64,000 bases of DNA from Ralstonia sp. UNC404CL21Col. Its GTDB lineage: Bacteria > Pseudomonadota > Gammaproteobacteria > Burkholderiales > Burkholderiaceae. The translations under genes and the position numbers were made by a program. This document shows, one piece after another, positions 46,485-55,870 of the stretch (positions are counted from its first letter, which is position 1; each line of letters opens with the position of its first letter). The stretch spans positions 1 to 64,000 of the forward strand of contig NZ_JIBE01000007.1 in NCBI RefSeq assembly GCF_000620465.1. Reading direction: 5' to 3'. The notes below the pieces were generated by a model. That model was not told where the DNA came from, did no database searches, and saw only the letters and a list, made by a program, of their open reading frames with translations.

Positions 46485-48464
46485 TTAAGCCTGCGAACCG
46501 ATACGTTGGAAGTAGGCCGACTCGGTCTCGTGAACCTCGTGAGCGGGCACGTAGTAATCGATGTCGTCGTTGTTGCTGCGGAGGATGAAGCTGCCGATCA
46601 TGCCGACCAGACCCAGCACGGCCATCCACCAGATGTGCCAGATCAGCGCGAAGCCCATCACGATCGAGAACATGCCGATGAAGAAGCCTGCGCCGGTGTT
46701 CTTCGGCATGTGGATCTTCTCGTAGCTCGGTGCAACCTGCGTCAGCACCTCGCCGCGCGCCTTCATGTCGGCAAAGGCGTCGATGTCACGGATGACCGGC
46801 ACGCGGGCGAAGTTGTAGTGCGCCGGCGGGGACGACGTCGCCCACTCCAGCGTACGGCCGCCCCACGGATCACCAGTCAGATCGGCCAGCGCATGACGGT
46901 TGCGGATGCTCACGAAGATCTGGATGAGCTGCGAAGCGATACCGCAGGCGATGATCGCGGCGCCGATCACGGCGACGATCAGCCACGGCTGCCATGCCGG
47001 GTTGTCGGTATGGTTCAGACGACGCGTCATGCCCATGAAGCCGAGCACGTACAGCGGCATGAAGGCGGTGTAGAAGCCCACGAACCAGCACCAGAAGGCG
47101 CGCTTGCCCCACTTCTCGTCCAGCTTGAAGCCGAAGGCCTTCGGGAACCAGTAGGTGATACCAGCCAGGTAACCGAACACCACGCCACCGATGATGGTGT
47201 TGTGGAAGTGAGCGATCAGGAACAGGCTGTTGTGCAGCAGGAAGTCGGCGCCCGGCACAGCCAGCAGCACGCCGGTCATCCCGCCGATCACGAAGGTGAT
47301 CATGAAGCCGATGGTCCACAGCATCATCGAGTTCAGCTCGACGCGGCCGCGGTACATCGTGAACAGCCAGTTGAAGATCTTCACGCCCGTCGGGATCGAG
47401 ATGATCATCGTCGCGATACCGAAGAACGCGTTGACGTTCGCACCCGAGCCCATGGTGAAGAAGTGGTGCAGCCACACCAGGAACGACAGCACGGTGATAC
47501 CGGCGGTCGCCCACACCATCGACGTGTAGCCGAACAGCTTCTTGCGCGAGAACGTCGAGACGATTTCCGAGAACATGCCGAACGCCGGCAGGATCAGGAT
47601 GTACACCTCGGGGTGGCCCCAGATCCAGATCAGGTTCACGTACAGCATGGCGTTACCACCGCCATCGTTCGTGAAGAAGTGCATGTCCAGGTAGCGATCA
47701 GCACCCAACAGCGCCAGCGCCACGGTCAGCACCGGGAACGCAGCCACGATCAGGATGTTGGCGCACAGGGCGGTCCAGGTGAAGATCGGCATGCGCATCA
47801 GCGTCATACCCGGCGCGCGCATCTTGAAGATGGTCGCGACGAAGTTCACGCCGGTCAGCAATGTCCCGAGGCCCGATATCTGCAAGGCCCAGATGTAGTA
47901 ATCGACCCCCACGCCCGGGCTGTAGGCCAGCTCCGACAGCGGCGGGTACGCCAGCCAGCCGGTGCGAGCGAATTCGCCCACGCCCAGCGACACGTTGATC
48001 AGCACCACACCTGCAGCAGCCAGCCAGAACGACAGCGTGTTCAGGAACGGGAATGCCACATCGCGCGCGCCGATCTGCAGCGGCACGATCAGGTTGATCA
48101 GGCCCGTCATCAGCGGCATGGCCATGAAGAAGATCATGATCACGCCGTGCGCGGTAAAGATCTGGTCGTAGTGCTCAGGCGGCAGATAGCCGGCACCGCC
48201 GCCCGAGGCAACCGCCAGTTGCGAGCGCATCATGATGGCGTCGGCAAAGCCGCGCAGCAGCATCACGATGGCCAGAATGCAGTACATCACGCCGATCTTC
48301 TTGTGATCGACCGAGGTGATCCACTCATTCCAGAGGTAGGTCCACTTCTTGAGATAGGTGATCAGGCCGAACAGGCCCGCGCCACCCAGCAGAATGGCCG
48401 ACACCGTCACGACCACGATGGGCTCGTGCAGCGGAATGGCCTCCAGACTCAACTTGCCAAACAT
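46485..48464 (-). CDS. cyoB: Cytochrome bo3 ubiquinol oxidase subunit I
   Basis: This is the 659-residue catalytic heme-copper oxidase subunit. Haem and CuB ligand motifs are [32 protein letters not shown] (with the cross-linked His-Tyr region), [11 protein letters not shown] and [14 protein letters not shown]. It oxidises ubiquinol and pumps protons. The ATG at 48464 has AGGAG upstream; the TTG at 48470 two codons earlier was rejected. It is cotranscribed with cyoA, 9 nt upstream. Confidence 0.97.
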   Translation of the reverse strand: MFGKLSLEAIPLHEPIVVVTVSAILLGGAGLFGLITYLKKWTYLWNEWITSVDHKKIGVMYCILAIVMLLRGFADAIMMRSQLAVASGGGAGYLPPEHYDQIFTAHGVIMIFFMAMPLMTGLINLIVPLQIGARDVAFPFLNTLSFWLAAAGVVLINVSLGVGEFARTGWLAYPPLSELAYSPGVGVDYYIWALQISGLGTLLTGVNFVATIFKMRAPGMTLMRMPIFTWTALCANILIVAAFPVLTVALALLGADRYLDMHFFTNDGGGNAMLYVNLIWIWGHPEVYILILPAFGMFSEIVSTFSRKKLFGYTSMVWATAGITVLSFLVWLHHFFTMGSGANVNAFFGIATMIISIPTGVKIFNWLFTMYRGRVELNSMMLWTIGFMITFVIGGMTGVLLAVPGADFLLHNSLFLIAHFHNTIIGGVVFGYLAGITYWFPKAFGFKLDEKWGKRAFWCWFVGFYTAFMPLYVLGFMGMTRRLNHTDNPAWQPWLIVAVIGAAIIACGIASQLIQIFVSIRNRHALADLTGDPWGGRTLEWATSSPPAHYNFARVPVIRDIDAFADMKARGEVLTQVAPSYEKIHMPKNTGAGFFIGMFSIVMGFALIWHIWWMAVLGLVGMIGSFILRSNNDDIDYYVPAHEVHETESAYFQRIGSQA

Positions 48465-48473
48465 CGTCAACTC

Positions 48474-49451
48474 CTAGGAATTCTTGGCCGCGCTCTTGGG
48501 CGCAGGCAGGGCGGACTGCACCGGCAGCGGACGCGTTGCCGCCTCAGCCGTGGCCGTCGTGCAGTTGGCGCCTTCGAGCGCCTCATCGAGCGTCAGAACC
48601 TTGTCCGAGTCACCCATGTATTTGTGCAGGATGCTGTGATACAGCGACGGGTCGACCGATGCGTACGCCGCCGGCGGCACCTTCTCGCTCGGCTTGGACA
48701 GCTCGGCGTAGCCTTCCTTGGTCAGGTTCTGCGACGAGGCGCGGACCTGCTTGACCCAGGCGTCGAACTCTTCGTTCGTCATGGCCGTGGCCTTGAACTT
48801 CATGCCCGTGAAGCCCGAGCCGCTGTAGTTCGACGACATGCCGTCAAACACGCCGGTCTCGTTGGCGATCAGGTGCAGCTTGGTCTGCATGCCCGCCATG
48901 GCGTACACCTGGCTGCCGAGCTGCGGGATGAAGAACGCGTTCATCACCGTGTCGGACGTGATCTTGAAGTTGATCGGGGTGTTGGCCGGGAATGCGAGCT
49001 GGTTGACCGTCGCGATCTTCAGTTCCGGATAGATGAACAGCCACTTCCAGTCGAGCGAGACGGCCTCGACCGTGATGGGCTTCACATCCGATTCGATCGG
49101 CTTGTACGGATCGAGCGCGTGCGTGGACTTATAGGTGATCACGCCCAGCACGATGATGATCAGGCACGGGATCAGCCACACCACGGCTTCGATGGCGTTG
49201 GAGTGCGACCAGTCCGGCTCGTAGCGGGCCTTGGTGTTGGACGCGCGGTATTTCCACGCGAACACCAGCGTCAGCACGATCACGGGGATGACCACCAGCA
49301 GCATCAGGCCGGTCGCCACCAGGATCAGCGTCTTTTCTTCAGCCGCAATCATCCCCTTCGGGTCCAGGACCGTCAGGTTGCAGCCCGCCAGCAGGAGCGG
49401 GAGGCTTGCGGCGAGGAGCCGCTTCATATGTGGAACGAGTGTGTTCTTCAT
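48474..49451 (-). CDS. cyoA: Cytochrome bo3 ubiquinol oxidase subunit II
   Basis: This 325-residue lipoprotein subunit has a type II signal (LPLLLAGC), two membrane helices (about 40-65 and 85-105) and a periplasmic cupredoxin domain. The domain includes SLDWKWLFIYPE and SDTVMNAFFIPQLGSQVYAMAGMQTKLHLIA. The CuA ligands are absent, as expected of a quinol oxidase. A Pro/Ala-rich C-terminal tail is added. ATG 49451 was chosen over the upstream frame. It is the first gene of cyoABCD. Confidence 0.95.
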   Translation of the reverse strand: MKNTLVPHMKRLLAASLPLLLAGCNLTVLDPKGMIAAEEKTLILVATGLMLLVVIPVIVLTLVFAWKYRASNTKARYEPDWSHSNAIEAVVWLIPCLIIIVLGVITYKSTHALDPYKPIESDVKPITVEAVSLDWKWLFIYPELKIATVNQLAFPANTPINFKITSDTVMNAFFIPQLGSQVYAMAGMQTKLHLIANETGVFDGMSSNYSGSGFTGMKFKATAMTNEEFDAWVKQVRASSQNLTKEGYAELSKPSEKVPPAAYASVDPSLYHSILHKYMGDSDKVLTLDEALEGANCTTATAEAATRPLPVQSALPAPKSAAKNS

Positions 49452-50062
49452 GTCTTGCACAATTGCGCCGGCGATGCTTCCGGACATCACGGGAGCCCAG
49501 CAGCCCAGACAGCGGCCACAAGGGGAAAAACGCGGGAAATGAGGGAAGACCGAACTACCGGCGCCCCCGAATACAGCTGAGGTGCGGCAGCGGATCTTCG
49601 ATCACATCAGGCGCCGGTCAGGGAGAAGCTGAACCCAACGCCCTCAGTTGGCGAGGCGGACTTCGCTCATGCCGGGCATGGGCGAGGTCGAACTCCGCCG
49701 CGTCGCACAAAGCGGCGGACGACAGATCGGGGGCGTGAAAGGTCGGAGCAGGCACTACGTCATGCGCCCGTTGGGGAGCGCGGTTGGAAGTGGAATGCGG
49801 GCGCGATCTTACCGCCAGACGGCGCTTCGGATCGCGCTATCTGCTCAGGCAAATAGAAAGCGACGTCGATTGACAAGTGATGTCCGAGCCGTAGGGCTAG
49901 GGTTTACGTGGCTTTGCGGGTAAGCAAATCGAAAGTGCCTGTTGTTGCACTGCGACAATCAGCCACAGTGGCGCGCAGCCGACGTTGTCCCCAAATGTGC
50001 GCGCTAGCGTGGAATGGAGGCGAGCCACCGAGGTGGCCCGCTTCCACTTTCCCCTTACGGCG
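49452..50062. other. 611-nt intergenic region with an imperfect palindrome
   Basis: The gap separates cyoA from the Nramp gene, both leftward. At 50009-50047 there is a long imperfect palindrome. GTGGAA and TTCCAC are the outer arms, and GCGAGCCACC and GGTGGCCCGC the inner arms. It has no T tract and may be a weak terminator or protein-bound site after the Nramp gene. The remainder must contain the cyo promoter, but I cannot point to one with confidence. Small open frames here have no ribosome binding site and look like shadows. Confidence 0.5.
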
Positions 50063-51706
50063 TTATTGAGTCAGCAGCCCGGCGATGCGCACCAGCACCA
50101 GCCCGGCCGCCACCACGAGATAACCGCGCAGCACAAACATCCATGTGCGTTTGAGCGGTGTCCAGCGGGCGGGCGTGAGATGGTCGAGCGGCGGCATCGT
50201 CCAGTGATCGCGATCCAACACGCTCACACGCTGCGGATGCGGCGGCCGGTGCGTGCGCCGCTCGATGCGCCACAGCACCAGCGACATCACCACCGCGATC
50301 AGCGACCCGCCGAGCAGGATGGCGCCGATCTCGAATTCGCCGATGCCCGGGAAGAGCACGGCGGCCGTGAGGATGACGGACAACATCACGAGCACAGCCA
50401 CTACACCGCCCGTGAAAATGTTCATCGCGCGGCCGTTCGTCCACGGGCCGAGCACCGCCTTGTCATTGCACAACAGCAGCAGGAACACTGTCGCACTTGG
50501 CAGCAGCACGCCGGCCAACGATTGCACCGCATTGGTCAACAGACCGAGCGGCACGCCGGGCGTCAGCACCAGCCCGGCGGCCAACAACGTCAGGCCGAAG
50601 TAGACCGCATAGAAGCCTTTGGCCTCCGTCGGCTTGCGATGCAGCGAATGCCGCACAGCAAAGACATCGCCAATCGCATACGCAGTCGACAGCGACACCG
50701 CACAGGCGCCGATGATGCTGGCATCCAGCAGCGCAATCGCAAACAGCACACCGGCCCAGCGGCCCGAGTGGCGCTCCAGGCCCTGCGCCGTGCCGAGCGC
50801 GTCGGTGTAGTTGCCGAACTCCGGCGTGCCGTGAAACGCCTGGGCGCTGAAGGCGATCATCGCCACCGCGCCCGCAATCACGAGGACGATGCCGAGCCAA
50901 AGGTCCGCACGCTCGTAGCGGATGAAGCGCGCCGTGATGCGCTTGTCGATCACGTAGCTTTGCTGGAAGAACAACTGCCACGGCGCCACCGTCGTCCCCA
51001 CGATGGCGATGATCAGCAGCACCACCTCGGCCAGCGGCGCGCCTGCGGGCAGCGCCGGCACGAAGAAGTGGCGCGCCACCTGCCCCATCGGCGGATGCAC
51101 CATCAAAAACACGGGGATCAGCGTGAGACTGCCGGCCACAAGCACCAGCGCAAAGCGCTCGAAGCGGCGGAAGTCGCCGGTGGATGCCGCCAGCATGACC
51201 AGCGCTGCGGCAGCGCACACGCCCCAGTGCCGCGGGATCCCGAGGTATTCCAGCGCGAGGCTGATGCCGATGAACTCCGTCACGAGCGTCAGCGCGTTCA
51301 CCAGGAACAAGTCGATGACGGAGAAGCTGCCCCAGAACCTACCGAAGCGCGCAAAGATCAACCGTGCGTGGCCAACGCGCGTGACGGCGCCAAGGCGCAG
51401 CACCATCTCCTGGTTGACGTACAGCACGGGGATGAGCAACAACAGCGTCCACAGTAGCGTGGTGCCGTAGTTCTGCCCGGCCTGCGTGTAGGTACCGAAG
51501 GCGCCTGCGTCGTTGTCGCCGACCATCACGATCAGCCCAGGCCCGAGGATGGCGAGCAGCGTCCGCAGACGCGCGCGCCAGCTGTGACGGGCGCCCGTAT
51601 CGTGATGCGCGATGGTGCCGAGCGCGCCGCGAATGTCGCCCACATGAGCGTCGTCGAGTGCGGCATGACGGGGTGGTGCGTCGATGCCCGAAGCGAATTG
51701 GGTCAT
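50063..51706 (-). CDS. Divergent Nramp-family divalent metal transporter
   Basis: This 547-residue protein has about 11-12 membrane helices of the Nramp fold. The canonical helix-1 metal motif DPGN reads DAGA (residues 66-69, GDNDAGAFGTYTQAG). The helix-6 MPH motif is replaced by VAPW (GTTVAPWQLFFQQS). Both changes remove ligands used for Mn/Fe and resemble Nramp-related Mg transporters (NRMT); substrate assignment is inference. The C-terminal part is longer than in MntH. The ATG 51706 follows GGAGGT. It is the last gene after the porin and two small ORFs. Confidence 0.85.
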   Translation of the reverse strand: MTQFASGIDAPPRHAALDDAHVGDIRGALGTIAHHDTGARHSWRARLRTLLAILGPGLIVMVGDNDAGAFGTYTQAGQNYGTTLLWTLLLLIPVLYVNQEMVLRLGAVTRVGHARLIFARFGRFWGSFSVIDLFLVNALTLVTEFIGISLALEYLGIPRHWGVCAAAALVMLAASTGDFRRFERFALVLVAGSLTLIPVFLMVHPPMGQVARHFFVPALPAGAPLAEVVLLIIAIVGTTVAPWQLFFQQSYVIDKRITARFIRYERADLWLGIVLVIAGAVAMIAFSAQAFHGTPEFGNYTDALGTAQGLERHSGRWAGVLFAIALLDASIIGACAVSLSTAYAIGDVFAVRHSLHRKPTEAKGFYAVYFGLTLLAAGLVLTPGVPLGLLTNAVQSLAGVLLPSATVFLLLLCNDKAVLGPWTNGRAMNIFTGGVVAVLVMLSVILTAAVLFPGIGEFEIGAILLGGSLIAVVMSLVLWRIERRTHRPPHPQRVSVLDRDHWTMPPLDHLTPARWTPLKRTWMFVLRGYLVVAAGLVLVRIAGLLTQ

Positions 51707-51737
51707 ATCGACCTCCGTTGGGTTGGGTGTTGTCGGA

Positions 51738-51944
51738 TTACCAGTACGTGCGCGACAGACGCACAGCCGCTGCGGCGTAGCCATGGTTGGAAAGCGGCTG
51801 ACCACCGTCACCGGCCCGGCGGTTGGAGGTCGCGGGCACGGCGTCGGCGCGCTCGGGTGCAGCAGCGCGCGGCTGCACGAATACCGAGCTGAACGGCAGT
51901 GCGATCGCCGAAAAACGGCGGGCGGGAACATTGAATTTGCGCAT
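51738..51944 (-). CDS. Small ORF with strong ribosome binding site upstream of the Nramp gene
   Basis: This is a 68-codon ORF starting ATG 51944 after GAGGAG at ideal spacing. The protein is basic at the N-terminus (MRKFNVPARRF), with a short hydrophobic patch (SAIALPFSSVFV), and is otherwise Ala/Arg-rich. It ends 31 nt before the Nramp start. I recognise no family. The ribosome binding site argues that it is translated, perhaps to couple or regulate the transporter. Confidence 0.5.
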   Translation of the reverse strand: MRKFNVPARRFSAIALPFSSVFVQPRAAAPERADAVPATSNRRAGDGGQPLSNHGYAAAAVRLSRTYW

Positions 51945-52107
51945 GACACACTCCTCGCCGCGTGCGCATCCGCGTGGCACGCAGCAATGGCCGCACGCGT
52001 TGCACACACGCGGCGGCAGAATCGAAGCGATCAAGGAGCGATGCAGACACCGCTGCCTTGCCAGGGCGGCAAGTCAGCAGCAGGGAACAACCGTGCGGCG
52101 GACTCGC

Positions 52108-52152
52108 CTAGTGGGAAAAAGACGTTGGGTAAGGTCGACTCGGACTGTCCAT
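52108..52152 (-). CDS. 14-codon leader-like ORF between porin and Nramp genes
   Basis: ATG 52152 is preceded by TAGGAGG at good spacing, 16 nt after the porin stop. The peptide is MDSPSRPYPTSFSH, with three prolines, ending TAG. Short Pro-containing ORFs ahead of metal-transporter genes (for example mgtL) can sense translation speed. Here the role is speculative and there is no clear downstream terminator-antiterminator pair. Confidence 0.4.
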   Translation of the reverse strand: MDSPSRPYPTSFSH

Positions 52153-52168
52153 ATGGGTCCTCCTACGG

Positions 52169-53563
52169 TTAGAACTCGGCGTGGACGCGTACGCCGAAGA
52201 ACTTGGCGGGCCCGCGGTCGCGGTTGTAGCCCGGGTTCTGAATAAGCTGGAAATCTGGACTGATCGCCAGCGCCTTGGTCATCTGCAGGCTGTAGAAGAC
52301 TTCCAGCACGCGCTCGTGGCCATAGTTCAAGCCGCCGTCGCCAAGAAACGCGCCGCTGCCGCCCGCGGCAAGATAGGCGCGGTGATCAGGCCCCAGCATG
52401 TTCACCGCAACGGCGACACCCAGCACATCGTTCGGGCGGCGCCACGCTGTGCCCTTCAGCAACCCGCCAAACGACACGCTTCGGCCGACTTCGGTAAAGG
52501 CATACGTTTCGGTCTTGTCGTCCGACCAGTTCAGGCGCGCGAACAAGCCGAGGTCGTCGCCGGCTTTCTGTTCGAACGAAACGCCCACGCCCAACTTGGC
52601 GTGCTCCTTGCGCACCAGCCCGACGTCTGGCGCCGCGCCGGTAGCCGCCCCCAGCGCCATCGCATCGCCGAAGCGGCCCATGCGCGCCTGGTTGCGCCAA
52701 CCGAGCAAGCGCACCGTGCCCTCCTGGCCGAACACCGTGTAGCGTTTCTCCAGCTCCAGGATGTCGCCGTAATGCTTGAGGAACCGCGTGTCGAGCGGCA
52801 AGCCGTTCGATTGCTCCGGCTGCAGGAATCGGCCGGCGCGCACGGCCCAACCGTTCTCGCTGTCGATGTACTCCAGCGCCACGCCCCAGTTGTAGCCACG
52901 CGCATCGGCGGGATAGTCAAACGACGGATGCGCCATGAACGACCAGTTCATGAACTGCGTGCGCGGATCTTGCGCATATGACACCGCATCGAACACATCG
53001 GGCACCGCAAAATTGCCGGCCGTCAGCACTACGCGGCGCTTGTCGACGACGTTGGCGAACTGGTTGAAATCGGCGTCGATCTTTTCCGTGTCGCCTCCCA
53101 GGCCCCACGTCTGGCGCAGGAAAGCGCGGGCGCGGTACAGCGTCGGATTCGTCCCGGCCGTCTTCGCCAGCTCGCCGTTGGGCAATCCGCCCAGGCCGTG
53201 CAGCTCGGAGAACGCAACGCCCTGCGCGACCTCGGGGTTCACGTGAAATTCGGCGCCTTTCCATAAGCGCATCCCTAGGTCGAGCGTGGCCGTGAAGGAA
53301 TAGCTCTTGGCGCGCGCAGCACCGAGGCTGTTGTCGCCGCTGTACGCAGCATCGAACGCAGGTTTGCGTTGCCACACATAGGTGGTCTGGCCATGGAAGC
53401 CGAAGCGGTCATCCAAGTCGCCGCCGGCAATGCGCGGAAGGTCATCCGCCGCGTGCGCCACCGACATGGCCGACACCACGGCCGCCGCCCCCGCCAGCAA
53501 GCGAACCCAAACCAGCGGACGCGCTGCCACCCAGACGTACTGCAGCATCGAGAAGAACAGCAT
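52169..53563 (-). CDS. Carbohydrate-selective porin, OprB-like
   Basis: This 464-residue outer-membrane beta-barrel has a signal sequence (about residues 1-38, ending SVAHAADD). The region DDRFGFHGQTTYVWQRKPAF, the Gly-rich loop GVAFSELHGLGGLPNGELAKTAG, DADFNQFANVVDKRRVVLTAGNFAVPDVFD and the C-terminal Phe (RVHAEF) match the OprB carbohydrate porin family. The start ATG 53563 follows GGAGGT; a longer frame to 53716 was rejected. It heads a probable operon with two small ORFs and the Nramp gene, an unexpected pairing. Confidence 0.85.
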   Translation of the reverse strand: MLFFSMLQYVWVAARPLVWVRLLAGAAAVVSAMSVAHAADDLPRIAGGDLDDRFGFHGQTTYVWQRKPAFDAAYSGDNSLGAARAKSYSFTATLDLGMRLWKGAEFHVNPEVAQGVAFSELHGLGGLPNGELAKTAGTNPTLYRARAFLRQTWGLGGDTEKIDADFNQFANVVDKRRVVLTAGNFAVPDVFDAVSYAQDPRTQFMNWSFMAHPSFDYPADARGYNWGVALEYIDSENGWAVRAGRFLQPEQSNGLPLDTRFLKHYGDILELEKRYTVFGQEGTVRLLGWRNQARMGRFGDAMALGAATGAAPDVGLVRKEHAKLGVGVSFEQKAGDDLGLFARLNWSDDKTETYAFTEVGRSVSFGGLLKGTAWRRPNDVLGVAVAVNMLGPDHRAYLAAGGSGAFLGDGGLNYGHERVLEVFYSLQMTKALAISPDFQLIQNPGYNRDRGPAKFFGVRVHAEF

Positions 53564-54030
53564 GAGACCTCCCCCGCCCGCTTCTCCGACGGACGTAGGC
53601 AAACGCCGGCCGCGCCTTGCGATGGCGCGCGCAAACGCACGCAGCCACATGGCTGTGCCGGATACAACAATCGAATTCAGGAAGGGACTTACGCAGAGAA
53701 CCCACGCAAGCGCCACTACCCGCCGTGCAATACGGCTAGGCAGTGGTGAGGCGCAAAAACGGTGCGCCGAGACTGTCTAGCCGTTCAATGTGCGATCGAA
53801 GATCGACTAGAACAACTGTCCATGGAGATTGACTCCGTAGCTATGACGGGGCGCAGAGTAACAAAGTGTTGTTGATGGCGGCAAGCCTTTTCTCGGGGGC
53901 GTCGCACAGCCCATTGCGCGGCGGCAACACCCCGGCATGAGGCGCCTCGCAAGCCTGTGTCGGTACACTGCTGCGACGATCGAGCGCCTGATCGACGGCG
54001 CTCACCACTGCGATATCACACGGAGGTTTT
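53564..54030. other. 467-nt divergent intergenic region
   Basis: The region lies between the leftward porin and the rightward I78-type gene and must hold both promoters. I find no confident -35/-10 pair and no hairpin with a T tract. Short open frames crossing it lack ribosome binding sites. Confidence 0.4.
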
Positions 54031-54360
54031 ATGACGCGCTTGGCAACGCTCCTCACCACGATTGCGGCAACCCTCGGCATGGCGGCCTGCTCGGCAGCAG
54101 GCCCAGAGCAACCCAGAAACGCAGGGGAATCCAAGATGACCGAGCACACCGCTCAAGCCGCCACCTGTCAGGCGGCCGCCATTTCCGACAACGCCCTGGT
54201 CGGCAAATCCGAACAGGACGCCACGGCCCTGCTGAATGGCTGCCTCTGGCGCATCAGCGAACGCAATGGCAAGGGCTTGCCCGGCACCATGGACTACCGC
54301 GAAGAACGTCGCAACCTCGGCATCCAGGGCGGCAAGGTGATTTGGGTTCGGCGCGGGTGA
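54031..54360 (+). CDS. I78-family peptidase inhibitor-like lipoprotein
   Basis: This is a 109-residue protein. The N-terminus has a lipoprotein-like signal (TLGMAAC). The C-terminal 65 residues carry the I78 pattern: CQAAAISDNALVGKSEQDATALL, then the inhibitor loop GTMDYREERRNLGIQGGKVIWVRRG. I78 proteins block serine proteases. Here the final CG of the classic motif is missing. The ATG follows GGAGG. A terminator hairpin follows. Confidence 0.7.
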   Translation: MTRLATLLTTIAATLGMAACSAAGPEQPRNAGESKMTEHTAQAATCQAAAISDNALVGKSEQDATALLNGCLWRISERNGKGLPGTMDYREERRNLGIQGGKVIWVRRG

Positions 54361-54396
54361 AGCGTGAAGCCCGCGAAATTGAACGGGCGGACAAAA

Positions 54397-54427
54397 GAAA
54401 ACGGCCTCCGCATGGGAGGCCGTTTTG
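54397..54427. terminator. Bidirectional terminator between the I78-type gene and tRNA-Thr
   Basis: AAAACGGCCTCC (54398-54409) and GGAGGCCGTTTT (54415-54426) form a perfect 12-bp stem with A's before and T's after. It can serve the I78-type gene on the plus strand and the tRNA on the minus strand. Confidence 0.8.
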
Positions 54428-54433
54428 TGATGC

Positions 54434-54509
<76 letters not shown>

Positions 54510-54538
54510 AAAGAAACGCGATTCTAACCTAACACGCG

Positions 54539-55036
54539 TTACTTGACGACCTTTAGCGCGGGCTTTCCACCGATGCGCGGCACGTTTGGCGGTGTCGGCT
54601 CATCTTCCGGGCCCGTTTCCGCTTCGGCGGGGACCGGCGCAGGTGCCGACTCCGAATCCACCGCGGCCAGCTTGGGCGGCGGATTGTTCTCGCGTTCGGT
54701 CGCGGCCTGTGTCGTCGGTGTGCTGCGCTCCACGGGGAACGCCATACCTTGACCGTTCTCACGCGCATACACGGCGAGCACGTTCTCGATCGGCACCTCG
54801 ATCTTGCGAGACACGCCCGAGAAGCGTGCGTGGAACGTGATCCACTCGTTGCCCATGTCGAGCTGGCTGGTCGCGTCAAAGCTCACGTTCAGCACAATCT
54901 CGTCGTTCTTGACGAACTCGCGCGGCACGTTGGTGTTGTTGTCGACGAAGACAGCGATGTACGGCGTGAAGCCGTTGTCCGTGCACCATTCGTAGATTGC
55001 ACGGATCAGATAGGGCTTGGTGGAAGTTTCCGACAT
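54539..55036 (-). CDS. sspB: ClpXP protease specificity-enhancing factor SspB
   Basis: This 165-residue adaptor delivers ssrA-tagged and other substrates to ClpXP. The substrate-binding domain (residues 1-110) has TKPYLIRAIYEWCTDNGFTPYIAVFVD, IVLNVSFDATSQL, FHARFSGVSRKIEVPIENVLAVYARENGQGMAF. A flexible Pro/Glu linker leads to the C-terminal ClpX-binding tail (GKPALKVVK). It follows sspA by 72 nt in the same direction, the usual order. Confidence 0.94.
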   Translation of the reverse strand: MSETSTKPYLIRAIYEWCTDNGFTPYIAVFVDNNTNVPREFVKNDEIVLNVSFDATSQLDMGNEWITFHARFSGVSRKIEVPIENVLAVYARENGQGMAFPVERSTPTTQAATERENNPPPKLAAVDSESAPAPVPAEAETGPEDEPTPPNVPRIGGKPALKVVK

Positions 55037-55108
55037 GATGAAATCAGTGACCGTTGGGCGCGGCCGCGCGCAGGCTCAGCCCGGGCACGGCCAGCGACCC
55101 GGCGGCGA

Positions 55109-55720
55109 TCAGCGGCGCATGACCTTTTCGGACGGCGTCAGCGCTTCAATATACGCCGGACGGCTGAAGATACGCTCAGCGTATTTCATCAGCGGGGCGG
55201 CATTCTTGGACACTTCAATGCCGTAGTGGTCCAGGCGCCACAGCAGCGGCGCAATCGCCACGTCCAGCATCGAGAACTCTTCGCCCAGCATGTACTTGTT
55301 CTTGAGGAAGATCGGAGCCAGCTGCGTGAGGCGGTCACGGATGGCTGCACGCGCCTTCTCGTGGTTCTTCTCGGCGGCCTTGCCCTTTTCGTTCTCGAGC
55401 ACGGAAACGTGCGTGAACAGTTCCTTTTCGAAGTTGAACAGGAACAGGCGGGCGCGGGCGCGCTGCACCGGATCAGCCGGCATCAGCTGCGGGTGCGGGA
55501 AGCGCTCGTCGATGTATTCGTTGATGATGTTCGACTCGTACAGAATCAGATCGCGCTCAACCAGGATGGGCACCTGGCCGTACGGGTTCATCACCGCGAT
55601 ATCTTCCGGCTTGTTGAAGAGATCGACGTCGCGAATCTCGAAATCCATGCCCTTTTCGAACAGGACGAGGCGGCAACGCTGCGAGAACGGGCAAGTGGTG
55701 CCCGAGTACAAGACCATCAT
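55109..55720 (-). CDS. sspA: Stringent starvation protein A (GST fold)
   Basis: This 203-residue glutathione-S-transferase-fold protein binds RNA polymerase during starvation and is linked to virulence control. Family features: VLYSGTTCPFSQRCRLVLFEKGMDFEIRDVDLFNKPEDI, NPYGQVPILVERDLILYESNIINEYIDERFPHP, and LGEEFSMLDVAIAPLLWRLDHYGI. The first of two adjacent ATGs (55720) is used, after AAGGAA; 55717 is equally possible. It lies between petABC and sspB, a conserved betaproteobacterial order. Confidence 0.94.
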   Translation of the reverse strand: MMVLYSGTTCPFSQRCRLVLFEKGMDFEIRDVDLFNKPEDIAVMNPYGQVPILVERDLILYESNIINEYIDERFPHPQLMPADPVQRARARLFLFNFEKELFTHVSVLENEKGKAAEKNHEKARAAIRDRLTQLAPIFLKNKYMLGEEFSMLDVAIAPLLWRLDHYGIEVSKNAAPLMKYAERIFSRPAYIEALTPSEKVMRR

Positions 55721-55870
55721 GGTTGTAGTTCCTTGGCGCATGGGCCGGGGGCGGCCCGATGACGGTACAACCGTGACGACAAATGACATCGCCACGGCAC
55801 AAAAAGCGAAAAGGCAAAGGGCTAGAGCCAGTTCTCCACCGGCCTAGCCCTTGCCCGGAAAACACGGATT

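Noticed and set aside
46506-49580. 1024-codon open frame antisense to cyoA-cyoB
   Set aside because: It is an open shadow of high-GC coding DNA: it spans two well-conserved genes and their junction, is rich in His/Arg/Gln/Asp and has no recognisable domain.
49406-49923. Short plus-strand ORFs upstream of cyoA
   Set aside because: No ribosome binding sites, Arg/Ser-rich translations, and one overlaps the cyoA signal peptide in antisense.
49452-50062. FNR/ANR box for the cyo operon
   Set aside because: No TTGAT-N4-ATCAA palindrome is present; partial matches such as TTGAC-N4-GATG are too weak.
51707-52168. Manganese (yybP-ykoY) or M-box riboswitch ahead of the Nramp gene
   Set aside because: I could not match the conserved loop sequences of either riboswitch; only small ORFs are supported.
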